9,329 nucleotides of DNA from JAPOQD01 sp964620555 (GCA_964620555.1 CAZUGZ010000057.1:1-9329); one strand, 5' to 3'. Shown: positions 1 through 5,985, counted from the first letter of the stretch. Numbers and translations: made by a program. Notes: generated by a model not told the origin, from the sequence alone.

Positions 1-73
1 GGGAGTGTTCGGCGTGGTCGCCAAGCAGGAAGCGGACCAGGACATTCGTATCGAGGAGGTACTTGTCCCGCAT
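1..73 (-). CDS. vapC: PIN-domain toxin of a VapBC pair, 5' end only
   Basis: The first 24 codons are visible before the window edge, beginning MRDKYLLDTNVLVRFLLGD. The LLDTNVLVRFLL stretch is the classic first strand of a PIN ribonuclease domain, and the Asp of DTN is the first of the conserved acidic Mg2+ ligands. Known members of this family are toxins that cut tRNA or rRNA and are held inactive by the partner antitoxin. The ATG at 73 is the only usable start because an in-frame TAG lies six codons upstream. A GGTGA-like Shine-Dalgarno sits close to it. The gene follows the AbrB-type antitoxin on the same strand after a gap of about 60 bp, longer than the overlap or few bases typical of VapBC operons. 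The rest of the protein, including the remaining catalytic acids, lies outside, so it cannot be judged intact. Confidence 0.8.
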   Translation of the reverse strand, partial: MRDKYLLDTNVLVRFLLGDHAEHS

Positions 74-133
74 CCTGTCACCAGGCCGCTACCGCGGCCA
101 ACGCTGGCGCCATGTGCCAGGAGGGCGCCTCGC

Positions 134-376
134 TCACTCATACCTCTTGGCGCGCGCCTTTCGCGCCGCATCCCGCTCCACCGATTTGGATGCGGGCGGC
201 TTATCGCTGGAGAGAAATCCATACAGATCGTCGAGCGTTTCCGGCTGAGGCCTGATTACAACGGCGCCCTCAATCAATTCGTACACAAGCCGTTGCCGAG
301 GCTTGAGGCCGAGAACCTTTCGGACCTCGGACGGAATGGTAGTTTGCCACCTGTCGGTTAGCGTCGATTGGATCAT
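134..376 (-). CDS. vapB: AbrB/SpoVT-fold antitoxin (VapB-like)
   Basis: This 80-residue protein starts MIQSTLTDRWQTTIPSEVRK. Residues 3-45 match the swapped-hairpin AbrB/SpoVT DNA-binding fold: a polar first strand, TTIPSEVRKVLGLKPRQRL, then a second strand ending in VVIRP. The C-terminal part (about 46-80) is charged, ends in a basic helix-like stretch (ERDAARKARAKRY), and would be the toxin-binding tail. Antitoxins of this kind bind and neutralise the PIN toxin and repress their own promoter as a complex. I chose the ATG at 376 rather than an upstream one because a strong AGGCGGAG ribosome site lies just before it and the fold begins immediately after. It is the first gene of a two-gene minus-strand operon with the PIN toxin. 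A 26-bp inverted repeat about 30 bp upstream is a candidate operator. Confidence 0.82.
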   Translation of the reverse strand: MIQSTLTDRWQTTIPSEVRKVLGLKPRQRLVYELIEGAVVIRPQPETLDDLYGFLSSDKPPASKSVERDAARKARAKRYE

Positions 377-405
377 TTCTCCGCCTCTTTGCATTATTTG
401 AAAAA

Positions 406-431
406 TGCATTGTGCTGAAAATAACAATGTA
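406..431. promoter_or_regulatory. Inverted repeat upstream of vapB, candidate operator
   Basis: TGCATTGT (406-413) and ACAATGTA (424-431) form an 8-bp inverted repeat with one mismatch, separated by 10 bp, so the arm centres are 18 bp apart. It lies 30 bp upstream of the vapB start in an AT-rich stretch. AbrB-type antitoxins autoregulate through palindromic operators, so its position suits a VapBC binding site. No convincing -35/-10 pair was found around it, so the promoter itself is not assigned. Confidence 0.4.
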
Positions 432-632
432 TTCTAGTGTATGGGAAGAAAAAAAGCCATGTTGTCCAAACACTAGCAACACAGATTCTGGTTTATGGTC
501 CCTTTTTTTGTCTTTTTCCAGTTGCGCCGTGAGAATATCAAGCTAATTTTCTCGGGCTTTGGCTTGAACTGAACAGCATGGGCTGCTGACCCACGAACGG
601 GATTCCACCCTGCCCGCGGTGTCGATGGGAAA

Positions 633-872
633 TGTTATTCGATCAGCCTCATCACCAGGGGCGCACGTTCTGGCGGTAGTGCAGAAACACAATTGCTTCA
701 TGGATCGCGGGGCCTGCGAAAAGACTACGCTTATCTGTTCGAACGGTTTTTCTATTTTCTAGAGGACAACGCTGCCGAAGAGCAGGGAGCTGACGTCTTC
801 GACGAGCTTGAAAAATCGAGAAGTCATCTACTGATTGGACAGATGCACCGGTACTTCCGAGATACCGCGGTG
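633..872 (+). pseudogene. DUF3800-like gene remnant (central part only)
   Basis: The reading frame starting at Cys 633-635 gives about 80 codons. They contain LRKDYAYLFERFFYFLED (about 711-764) followed by VFDELEKSRSHLLIGQMHRY. From memory of the family, this is the middle of DUF3800 proteins, a group of uncertain nuclease-like function often found near mobile DNA. The expected N-terminus with its acidic LDESG-type motif is absent: the frame is closed by a TGA at 570-572 and nothing similar is seen upstream. The expected C-terminal stretch (a PFFVHSD...QLADL type motif) is also missing: after about 872 the frame only runs antisense through the methyltransferase gene. No start codon with a ribosome site precedes the fragment. 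I read it as a decayed or truncated copy lying tail to tail with the methyltransferase. AT-rich non-coding DNA (432-632) separates it from the toxin-antitoxin operon. The family call rests on motif memory, not a search. Confidence 0.5.
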
Positions 873-929
873 GACCGGCTCGTCGACGTTGAAAAACAAC
901 CGCGCGTTCTAGCACCAAAGGCCCACCAT

Positions 930-1979
930 TCAGGCGCTGATCACAAAAACCAGGTTGCCCAGCGCCGCTTCGGGTACCGTCCGGGGGTCTGCCTGGTCCC
1001 AGCAGTCGGAAAAATGGAAGCTGCGGCAGCGCCCGCCGGTGGCGCGGATAAAATCCAGCATTTCCCGGGCGGCGTACTCGCGGTGGTGGAAGTGGGCGTC
1101 CCAATTGCCGTCGCCCGCGGGAAACACCTGCTGGGGGTTGTGCCCGGCTTGTAGTTGGCGCAGGTTGTCCGCGCGCAAGAAGTTCGGCGTGCTCAGGTAG
1201 AGGCTGCCGGCCGGGCTGAGCAGCGCAATGAGCGTCGTCAGCAGTTCCACCGGATTGACCACCAGGTGCTCCAGCACTTCGGCCAGCACCACCACGTCGA
1301 AGCTCCCCCGCTCGAGGGTCCCGTCAAACAGGGTGCCGGGCTGCTCGAGATCAACCTCGTGAAACTCCGCGGCGCCGCTGAGTGCCAGGCTGCGCTCGCG
1401 GGTAAAGCCCGGATACTCCGCTGTCGTCGGCCGGTCCGCCAGTGCGAAGCGGAGCCCGGGCCAGAGCCGCGGATAGAAGCACGAATACTCCGACACCCCG
1501 AATTCCAGCAGGCGAGGCTGCCGGTGTTCAGCGAGCAGCCGCCCCACCCCGTTGAACAGTTCCAGAAATCGACTGCGGTGCTGTACCGCGTACTCCGCCT
1601 GGCCGATGACCAGATCGCGTCCGCTGTCGAATACTTCCGACCAGACGCGGTCATAGACGCCGGCCGGCAGAAAGTCGCGGCGCCGCAGTTCCACCTCCAG
1701 CTTCTGGTCCCGTTGCCCCAGGTACCATTGCAGTTCTTCCGTCCGCTGCGCGTCGAACCCGCTGCCGGTGCGCCGGTATTCCTCGCTGTCGCGCATCTCC
1801 CGAAGCACCCCGGCCACGGAGAGCCGACCCGCCCGCAGGCGTCGCAGATAGGATTGCAGGCCCTCTTCATCGGCGCTGCGCCCCAGCACCAGCTCGTAGG
1901 CCAGTTCCAGAAACGCAGTCATTTCGGATTCCGGGGCCTCGGGTTTGCGGGCTGGCCAGGGAAAGCGGAACGCGACCAT
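930..1979 (-). CDS. SAM-dependent methyltransferase with N-terminal DUF4214-like domain
   Basis: This is a 349-residue protein if translation begins at the ATG at 1979. Residues about 21-70 (FLELAYELVLGRSADEEGL ... LRAGRLS ... EM) match DUF4214-like helical modules, which are often attached to glycosyltransferases and other envelope enzymes. A helical linker follows. From about residue 155 there is a class I methyltransferase: motif I in variant form (LLEFGVSEYS), an acidic strand end near VDLEQ, then FDVVVLAEVLEHL and, after a helix, SLYLSTPN. These are hallmarks of Methyltransf_11/23-type enzymes acting on sugars, lipids or small molecules; the acceptor cannot be inferred. Three starts are possible: TTG 1994, ATG 1979 and ATG 1922. 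None has a strong, well-spaced Shine-Dalgarno. I chose 1979 because the codons between 1979 and 1922 keep the GC-rich third positions of the rest of the gene. It is divergent from the next gene, and its base composition matches the large gene at 6101 rather than the genes between. Confidence 0.85.
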   Translation of the reverse strand: MVAFRFPWPARKPEAPESEMTAFLELAYELVLGRSADEEGLQSYLRRLRAGRLSVAGVLREMRDSEEYRRTGSGFDAQRTEELQWYLGQRDQKLEVELRRRDFLPAGVYDRVWSEVFDSGRDLVIGQAEYAVQHRSRFLELFNGVGRLLAEHRQPRLLEFGVSEYSCFYPRLWPGLRFALADRPTTAEYPGFTRERSLALSGAAEFHEVDLEQPGTLFDGTLERGSFDVVVLAEVLEHLVVNPVELLTTLIALLSPAGSLYLSTPNFLRADNLRQLQAGHNPQQVFPAGDGNWDAHFHHREYAAREMLDFIRATGGRCRSFHFSDCWDQADPRTVPEAALGNLVFVISA

Positions 1980-2410
1980 AGAGCGGGAACACAATCACCT
2001 TGGAAGGTGGTAGTGTACCCGCCCCACCGAGGAACTGAACCACATTTCCCGTCAGTCTGCACCCATAGGCCCATCCTATGTTGTGCGGCGCCCGGCAGCG
2101 TGAAAGATGAAGAAAGCCATGACGAATGTTCCGGATTTTGCTGAGCAGGTGAAGAATCTTGCAAGAAGGGCGATCAGCACAGCCACGCCGGCCAGAAGGA
2201 ACCCCAAATCTGCCAGGCAGTGCTGGACATCGGAAATTTTCTGCCAATGGACTGCGAGGGTTTGCTGTAATGTTCGTACGCCGCCGCAAAGAGGGAGTGA
2301 ATATAAATAACGAATAAAGGGGAATGAATTTCCTATCCCACCAGGCTTTCGTAGCAGGTACAAACAGTTATAGACTTCGAAGCCATGTTATACACACGTG
2401 AGGTCTAAAC
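1980..2410. other. Divergent intergenic region, no convincing gene
   Basis: These 431 bp separate the minus-strand methyltransferase from the plus-strand oxidoreductase. They hold two short perfect inverted repeats. One is CACCTT-GG-AAGGTG at 1996-2009, which overlaps the only Shine-Dalgarno-like AAGGTG near the methyltransferase start. The other is CATAGG-CCCAT-CCTATG at 2064-2080. A minus-strand frame across 2076-2363 predicts one hydrophobic helix (LGFLLAGVAVLIALLARFF), and a plus-strand frame at 2107-2310 starts MKKAMTNVPDF. They overlap, neither resembles a family I know, and neither has a clear start. The last 15 bases hold the GTGAGG ribosome site of the next gene. The change from GC-rich to AT-richer DNA falls within this region. 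Confidence 0.5.
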
Positions 2411-3436
2411 ATGAGTGAACAGGAAAAACTAGCACCAAAACTCGTCATCTATGGCACTGGTTTTGTCGGCCAGACACTCACCAGGCTGGCTGTGAACAAA
2501 GGGTGGGAAATTGTAGCGGCATACAACCGTGCTGGTAACAAGGTTGGCCAGGATCTGGGGCGGCTTGCTGGATTGCAGCATGATCTTGGTATTGTTGTTC
2601 AGGACTGCGACAAAGCCGATTACGATGCCGTTGAGGCTGACATCGTTCTTAACGCAACCACCGATTTGCTCGAAAAAAACATGGCCGTTTATGAGCGGTT
2701 TCTAACACGCGGCATCAATGTGGCTTGTCACGCGGGGCAGCTCTACAACCCCTGGCTGATCGACCGTGACTTGGCGGAGAAAATTGATCAGATAGCGCGA
2801 GACAACGGTGTGACCATTACCGGCTCAGGTATTCATGATATGAGCCGCTACTGGTCGGGCATGATCGCAGCGGGGCCTTGTGTTGAGATTGATGCAATCC
2901 GTCATGTGAGCTATACCGAACCCTTGCGTCAGGGAACACACTTTGCGCCAATTCTGGGTATTGACGTGAGTGTTGATGAATACAACAGTAAGGTTGCACC
3001 GGCGCTGAGTCCCTACTGCGAAATGATGTCATTTCCCATAGTAACAGTGCTTGAATACTATGGCTGCAAAATCACCAATGTTGATGGCCACGTGGAGCCG
3101 GTGGTCTGGGATGAGCCGGCCTATTGCCCGCACCTCAAAAAAGAGATCGCGGCGGGCCAGTCCGTGGGTACACGCTACGTGGTAGAAGTACAGACCGAAC
3201 AGGGAGCTACCGGGCATTTTGTTGGTGATCAGCGTGTTTTCCGGGAGGGAGACGAAGAAGCGATGATCTGGTGCGTCGAAGGGCAGCCGGGCGTGGAAAT
3301 TAAAGTTGTGCGTTCAGACTCGGCGATTGCCTCGGCCTCCAGCCTGTTTAACCGCATTCCAGATGTGTTAGCTGCCGAACCCGGCTTAAAAACAATTGTT
3401 GATCTTGGCCCGGAAAAGCCCAGTGCGTTTTTATAA
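2411..3436 (+). CDS. DapB-like NAD(P)-dependent oxidoreductase
   Basis: This 341-residue protein has an N-terminal Rossmann fold (KLVIYGTGFVGQTLTRLAV, glycine motif at residues 15-20). NATTD follows at 81-85 after the fourth strand, and GSGIHDM is at 138-144, where this superfamily places the junction to the catalytic domain. The layout resembles dihydrodipicolinate reductase N-terminal-domain proteins and 2,4-diaminopentanoate dehydrogenase-like enzymes, not true lysine-pathway DapB, which is shorter and has a characteristic His/Lys motif. The C-terminal half (about 150-330) would bind the substrate; its identity is unknown. The ATG at 2411 has a GTGAGG ribosome site 7 bases upstream. Codon use is more AT-rich than in the methyltransferase and the LtaS-like gene. 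The next plus-strand gene is a sulfotransferase 266 bp downstream, with an 80-bp MITE-like element starting 37 bp after this stop codon. Proteins of this kind are often labelled 'dihydrodipicolinate reductase', which would mislead here. Confidence 0.75.
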   Translation: MSEQEKLAPKLVIYGTGFVGQTLTRLAVNKGWEIVAAYNRAGNKVGQDLGRLAGLQHDLGIVVQDCDKADYDAVEADIVLNATTDLLEKNMAVYERFLTRGINVACHAGQLYNPWLIDRDLAEKIDQIARDNGVTITGSGIHDMSRYWSGMIAAGPCVEIDAIRHVSYTEPLRQGTHFAPILGIDVSVDEYNSKVAPALSPYCEMMSFPIVTVLEYYGCKITNVDGHVEPVVWDEPAYCPHLKKEIAAGQSVGTRYVVEVQTEQGATGHFVGDQRVFREGDEEAMIWCVEGQPGVEIKVVRSDSAIASASSLFNRIPDVLAAEPGLKTIVDLGPEKPSAFL

Positions 3437-3473
3437 GGCGAGCGATACAGCACGCACGATCAAATGCCGGGCA

Positions 3474-3553
3474 AGGAGTCTGCGCCGTAGAAAATAATCC
3501 TGTTGCGAACGCGGCACATCCTCACGACGGATTTTTCTACGGCGCAGACTCCT
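3474..3553. mobile_element. MITE-like palindromic element, copy 1 (80 bp)
   Basis: Terminal inverted repeats of 21 bp are perfect (3474-3494 against 3533-3553; outer bases AGGAGTCTGCGCCG). They extend to 27/25 bp if a 2-base bulge is allowed (AATCC inside the left arm, GGATT inside the right). The loop of about 28 bp is asymmetric. All 80 bases are identical to the copy at 4915-4994 in the same orientation. No transposase gene is present, so it would be a non-autonomous element. Flanking bases here are AA on the left and TA on the right of a GGAGTC...GACTCC core, so no clean target duplication is visible. It lies between the oxidoreductase and the sulfotransferase and directly abuts a sulfotransferase-like fragment. 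As a strong hairpin it may also affect transcription or mRNA stability. Confidence 0.85.
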
Positions 3554-3617
3554 ATCCGATTTTGGCGACGACAACTGGCATGAACCTTTTCAGGTTCTGG
3601 TGAAATCCTTACGAAGT
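3552..3617 (+). pseudogene. Fragment resembling a sulfotransferase N-terminus
   Basis: Reading through the right edge of the MITE-like element, the frame gives LSDFGDDNWHEPFQVLV and a few more residues. The intact sulfotransferase downstream has LSDFGDDN at its residues 29-36, a stretch characteristic of the N-terminal region of this sulfotransferase group. DNA identity between the two is only partial, so this is not a simple recent duplication of the neighbouring gene. No start codon or preceding residues exist upstream, because the element sits there, and after about 3617 the resemblance fades. I infer a leftover of a second, divergent sulfotransferase gene truncated at its 5' side at the element boundary. 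The match is short, so it could be coincidence. Confidence 0.45.
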
Positions 3618-3702
3618 CCAATGCGCTGCCAGGGGGGGTACCCGTTGCCATTGCCGCCTGAGTTGTGGGTTGGGCAGTCTATTTGTATAAACAGGGCATG
3701 AA

Positions 3703-4911
3703 GTGAAGACCAGTAATCAGGACAGCGGTAGCAATTTACTCAATGACCGATTGATGATTGATGCAGCAAGGGCGGAGACCGGGTTGTCCGACTTTGGTGA
3801 TGACAATATTGAGCCTAGATTGGCGAGGCTTGTGGATCGAGTCAACAATGAGGTTACGTTTAAAACAGGCGGTCAGGCCCAGTTTTGTGCCGAAATTCAC
3901 CGCTTGTTGGTTAATCGGCTGCGGATGCATGCTGATATCCTCAAGCATCCCGAGATTCTGGAAGAGGAGATTGTCAAACCTATTATTATTTTTGGGTTGC
4001 CCCGCTCAGGCACAACCAAACTACAGCGAATGATGTCCGCTTCTTCCGATGTGCAGAAGTTGAGCTTATGGCGTATTTTAAATCCGGCCCGTTTTCCGAA
4101 CAGAGTGGCGGGTGAACCCGACCCCCGCATTATAGCGATTACAGAGGGAACACCTGGAGCTGAGAATTTCGACGGTCAAGACAGTTTGCAGGCCGCCCAC
4201 GCTATGGGTGCAACACAAGCTGATGAAGATATTATCCTGGTCGATTTACTCCTGGATTTTTCTGTTTGTGGTATGTGTATGTATGTACCCTTATCTTTTT
4301 CGGATGGGTGGCTGGAAAGTTGTAAAGAACGGGCGATTGATCAGGAAGGTTACGCTCTTCTCAGGACAGTACTACAGTACCTCCAGTGGCAGGAGGGCGG
4401 CCAGCGTCAACGCCCCTGGATTCTCAAGGCGCCAGCACATAGCGCTCATCTGGTTGCGCTCACTGACGCCTTTCCCAAAGCAACCCTGGTCCAGTGTCAC
4501 CGCAATCCTTGCAAAGTAGTTCCTTCTGCCGCCAAATTAATGGCAACTATGTGGCGCGCCAATACAGAGTTTGATTCGGTAGCCGCAGCGCAGTCCATGT
4601 ACCAATGGGCCAGCAAGAGTATGCGGCGATGCCTAACTGCCCGGGACCAACTCGGTATCGACGACACGGTTATTGACGTGCATTACAGTGACATTCGTAA
4701 AAATATGATGTCGGTTATTGAAGAAATATTTCGGCAAAATGGCCGGGAACTGAAGGAACAAGCGAAATTGGAAATGCTGGCCTGGGAGCAGGACAATGAA
4801 CAGGGTAAGCATGGCAAGCATGCCTACTCGCTTGAAGAGTTTGAACTTGATGAAGCTCAGCTAAAAGCCGATTTTGCAGACTACATTGACCGCTATTCGG
4901 CATATTTTTGA
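3703..4911 (+). CDS. PAPS-dependent sulfotransferase family protein
   Basis: This protein has 402 residues. The 5'-phosphosulfate-binding loop is seen at about 94-106 (IIIFGLPRSGTTK), after a strand as in the Sulfotransfer_3-type fold. ILKAPAHSAHL at 240-250 corresponds to the conserved LKxPxH segment, and the 3'-phosphate-binding region is at 262-275 (LVQCHRNPCKVVPS). The helical, charged C-terminus (LEEFELDEAQLKADFADYI) is typical of bacterial members about 380-400 residues long, so the protein appears complete. Such enzymes move a sulfuryl group from PAPS to a hydroxyl on a small molecule, lipid or glycan; the acceptor is not evident. The start is GTG 3703 with AGGG 7 bases upstream. An ATG at 3698 overlaps it but reads only Met-Lys-stop. 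Codon use is AT-rich. Identical 80-bp MITE-like elements lie upstream and 3 bases after the stop, so the gene sits on a segment that recombination between them could delete. Confidence 0.88.
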   Translation: MKTSNQDSGSNLLNDRLMIDAARAETGLSDFGDDNIEPRLARLVDRVNNEVTFKTGGQAQFCAEIHRLLVNRLRMHADILKHPEILEEEIVKPIIIFGLPRSGTTKLQRMMSASSDVQKLSLWRILNPARFPNRVAGEPDPRIIAITEGTPGAENFDGQDSLQAAHAMGATQADEDIILVDLLLDFSVCGMCMYVPLSFSDGWLESCKERAIDQEGYALLRTVLQYLQWQEGGQRQRPWILKAPAHSAHLVALTDAFPKATLVQCHRNPCKVVPSAAKLMATMWRANTEFDSVAAAQSMYQWASKSMRRCLTARDQLGIDDTVIDVHYSDIRKNMMSVIEEIFRQNGRELKEQAKLEMLAWEQDNEQGKHGKHAYSLEEFELDEAQLKADFADYIDRYSAYF

Positions 4912-4914
4912 ACT

Positions 4915-4994
4915 AGGAGTCTGCGCCGTAGAAAATAATCCTGTTGCGAACGCGGCACATCCTCACGACGGATTTTTCTACGGCGCAGACTCCT
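4915..4994. mobile_element. MITE-like palindromic element, copy 2 (80 bp)
   Basis: It is identical over 80 bases to the copy at 3474-3553 and in the same orientation, with the same 21-bp perfect terminal inverted repeats. It lies 3 bases after the sulfotransferase stop and 25 bases before the stop of the convergent LLM oxidoreductase. Here the GGAGTC...GACTCC core is flanked by TA on both sides, which would fit a TA target duplication of the IS630/Tc1-mariner kind. With one example this is only a suggestion. Between two convergent genes the hairpin could also act as a transcription barrier, although no T-run follows it on either strand. Confidence 0.85.
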
Positions 4995-5019
4995 AAATTT
5001 CGCAGTGACAATTTCTGTT

Positions 5020-5835
5020 CTACGCTGCCACTGATTTTTTCCATTCCAGCATTTCGCGCAACAGGCCCAAATCCCAGTCAGGTCCGATTGTCAGCAGATT
5101 AAAATGCTTGATACCGTGCTCTTTCAACAGAATGTCCGGATCATTATCCTTAAAATATTGCGGTAGTAGATTTGCTACCACCTCAATTTCCGAAGGGTCT
5201 CTTCCGACCTCTTCACACCACTTGAGAAGTGTCTTGTGTTTAGCCCGCATTTTTTCCATAGGCCCTACCATATGCCACATATCGGCTTGCTGAGCGACAA
5301 TGCGCAACCCGATCTTATCGCCCATGCTGCCAATCAGTATTGGAATTTTCTTTACTGGAGGCGGGTTTAATTTTTCGAATCGGTTACGAATGACGGGTAT
5401 CGCTGCTTCAAGATCCAGAAGGCGGCTTTTTTGCGTACCGAATTCGTAGCCGTATTCTTCATACTCCCGTTGGATGTAGCCGGCTCCTAGCCCCAGAATA
5501 AAACGACCTCCTGAAATATGGTCGATCGTTCTGGCCATGTCTGCCAGAAGATTTGGATTTCGAAAACCTATTGCCATAATCAGTGCACCGATCTGTGCAC
5601 GTTTTGTTGTCGCCGCCATCGCCGCTTGAATACACATACCCTCGTAGTTTTCCGCATTCCCTGTCCTGTCATTCTTCCCGGCAGCGATCTGTTCTACTGA
5701 AAATTCCTGCGCAAAAAAATGGTCTGCAGACCACAGCACATCAGCACCAATGCTATCGGCCTCCATCCAAGCATCCCGCATCTTTTCGTAAGCACCGTGT
5801 TGCGGCGCCAGTTGTAACCCCATTTTCACTGTCAT
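5020..5835 (-). CDS. LLM-class (luciferase-like) oxidoreductase, probably F420-dependent
   Basis: This 271-residue protein starts MTVKMGLQLAPQHGAY. It has the luciferase-like TIM-barrel layout: first strand KMGLQLAPQ, then the ADVLWSADHFF segment (31-41), RNPNLLADMARTIDHISGGR (92-111) followed by FILGLGAGY, and GSMGDK (169-174) in the phosphate-binding part. The sequence between 92 and 120 is the signature of F420-dependent LLM enzymes, which transfer a hydride between F420 and alcohols, ketones or unsaturated small molecules; an FMN enzyme cannot be excluded. Length is at the short end of the usual 270-340. I chose the ATG at 5835 because GAGGG lies 8 bases upstream and the fold begins immediately after; the frame stays open to 5907 but without a better start. 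It converges on the sulfotransferase and has a 47-bp composite hairpin in its leader. Codon use is AT-rich like the other two block genes. Confidence 0.85.
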   Translation of the reverse strand: MTVKMGLQLAPQHGAYEKMRDAWMEADSIGADVLWSADHFFAQEFSVEQIAAGKNDRTGNAENYEGMCIQAAMAATTKRAQIGALIMAIGFRNPNLLADMARTIDHISGGRFILGLGAGYIQREYEEYGYEFGTQKSRLLDLEAAIPVIRNRFEKLNPPPVKKIPILIGSMGDKIGLRIVAQQADMWHMVGPMEKMRAKHKTLLKWCEEVGRDPSEIEVVANLLPQYFKDNDPDILLKEHGIKHFNLLTIGPDWDLGLLREMLEWKKSVAA

Positions 5836-5860
5836 TTCCAATACCCTCGTGATTTTCCTG

Positions 5861-5907
5861 TTGCTTTGGAGGCTTTCGGGCGCTCGGAAAGCCTGCTTGT
5901 AAAGCAA
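5861..5907. promoter_or_regulatory. Composite hairpin in the leader of the LLM gene
   Basis: Two nested perfect inverted repeats share one axis. The outer arms are TTGCTTT (5861-5867) and AAAGCAA (5901-5907). The inner arms are AGGCTTTC (5870-5877) and GAAAGCCT (5887-5894), with a 9-base loop and an asymmetric internal loop of 2 and 6 bases. The 15 potential base pairs end 25 bases upstream of the LLM start codon. No T-run follows on either strand, so a simple intrinsic terminator is unlikely. It could be a leader structure, a protein-binding palindrome or a repetitive extragenic palindrome. Confidence 0.55.
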
Positions 5908-5925
5908 ATAATGGAGCCACTCATG

Positions 5926-5958
5926 ATCAGCCTGATGGCGCCACTTTTTCAGGCTGAT
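5926..5958. repeat. 9-bp inverted repeat with 15-base loop
   Basis: ATCAGCCTG at 5926-5934 and CAGGCTGAT at 5950-5958 are perfectly complementary. The site lies between the divergent LLM and LtaS-like genes. No T-run follows, so it is not a terminator by itself. It could be an operator for either divergent gene, but nothing further supports this. Confidence 0.4.
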
Positions 5959-5962
5959 TTGA

Positions 5963-5985
5963 GGGCCTCGGACGGGCCCCTTTTT
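5963..5985 (+). terminator. Possible orphan rho-independent terminator
   Basis: A GGGCC (5963-5967) and GGCCC (5975-5979) stem with a 7-base loop is followed by C and TTTTT (5981-5985), the form of a plus-strand intrinsic terminator. The stem is short. No plus-strand gene ends upstream of it in this window, since the neighbouring LLM gene runs the other way. It may have served a gene lost or moved when the AT-richer block was inserted, or it may attenuate transcription before the 6101 gene. Confidence 0.35.

Noticed and set aside
518..570. GAGAA...TTCTC stem with nearby T-runs as a terminator
   Set aside because: The stem is only five pairs with a 13-base loop, and the T-run lies on the wrong side for any gene end seen here.
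1155..2144. Open plus-strand frame of 329 codons antisense to the methyltransferase
   Set aside because: It is the shadow of a GC-rich gene, rich in Arg, Gln, Pro and His without any fold signature. The minus-strand frame has clear methyltransferase motifs.
2076..2363. Minus-strand 95-codon frame with one hydrophobic helix
   Set aside because: It starts at a TTG without a ribosome site, has no recognisable family and overlaps another small frame on the opposite strand. Kept only as a note in the intergenic entry.
2389..2394. TATACA resembling a -10 box before the DapB-like gene
   Set aside because: No -35 hexamer lies at a suitable distance, and transcription would begin at or within the ribosome site.
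3663..3691. TTGTGG-N17-TATAAA, promoter-like, before the sulfotransferase
   Set aside because: The spacing is ideal, but the implied transcript would start near 3698, downstream of the AGGG ribosome site that fits the GTG start. The -35 match is also weak.
3474..4994. CRISPR-like reading of the two identical repeats
   Set aside because: There are only two copies, 80 bp long and about 1.4 kb apart with a whole gene between them. This is not an array.
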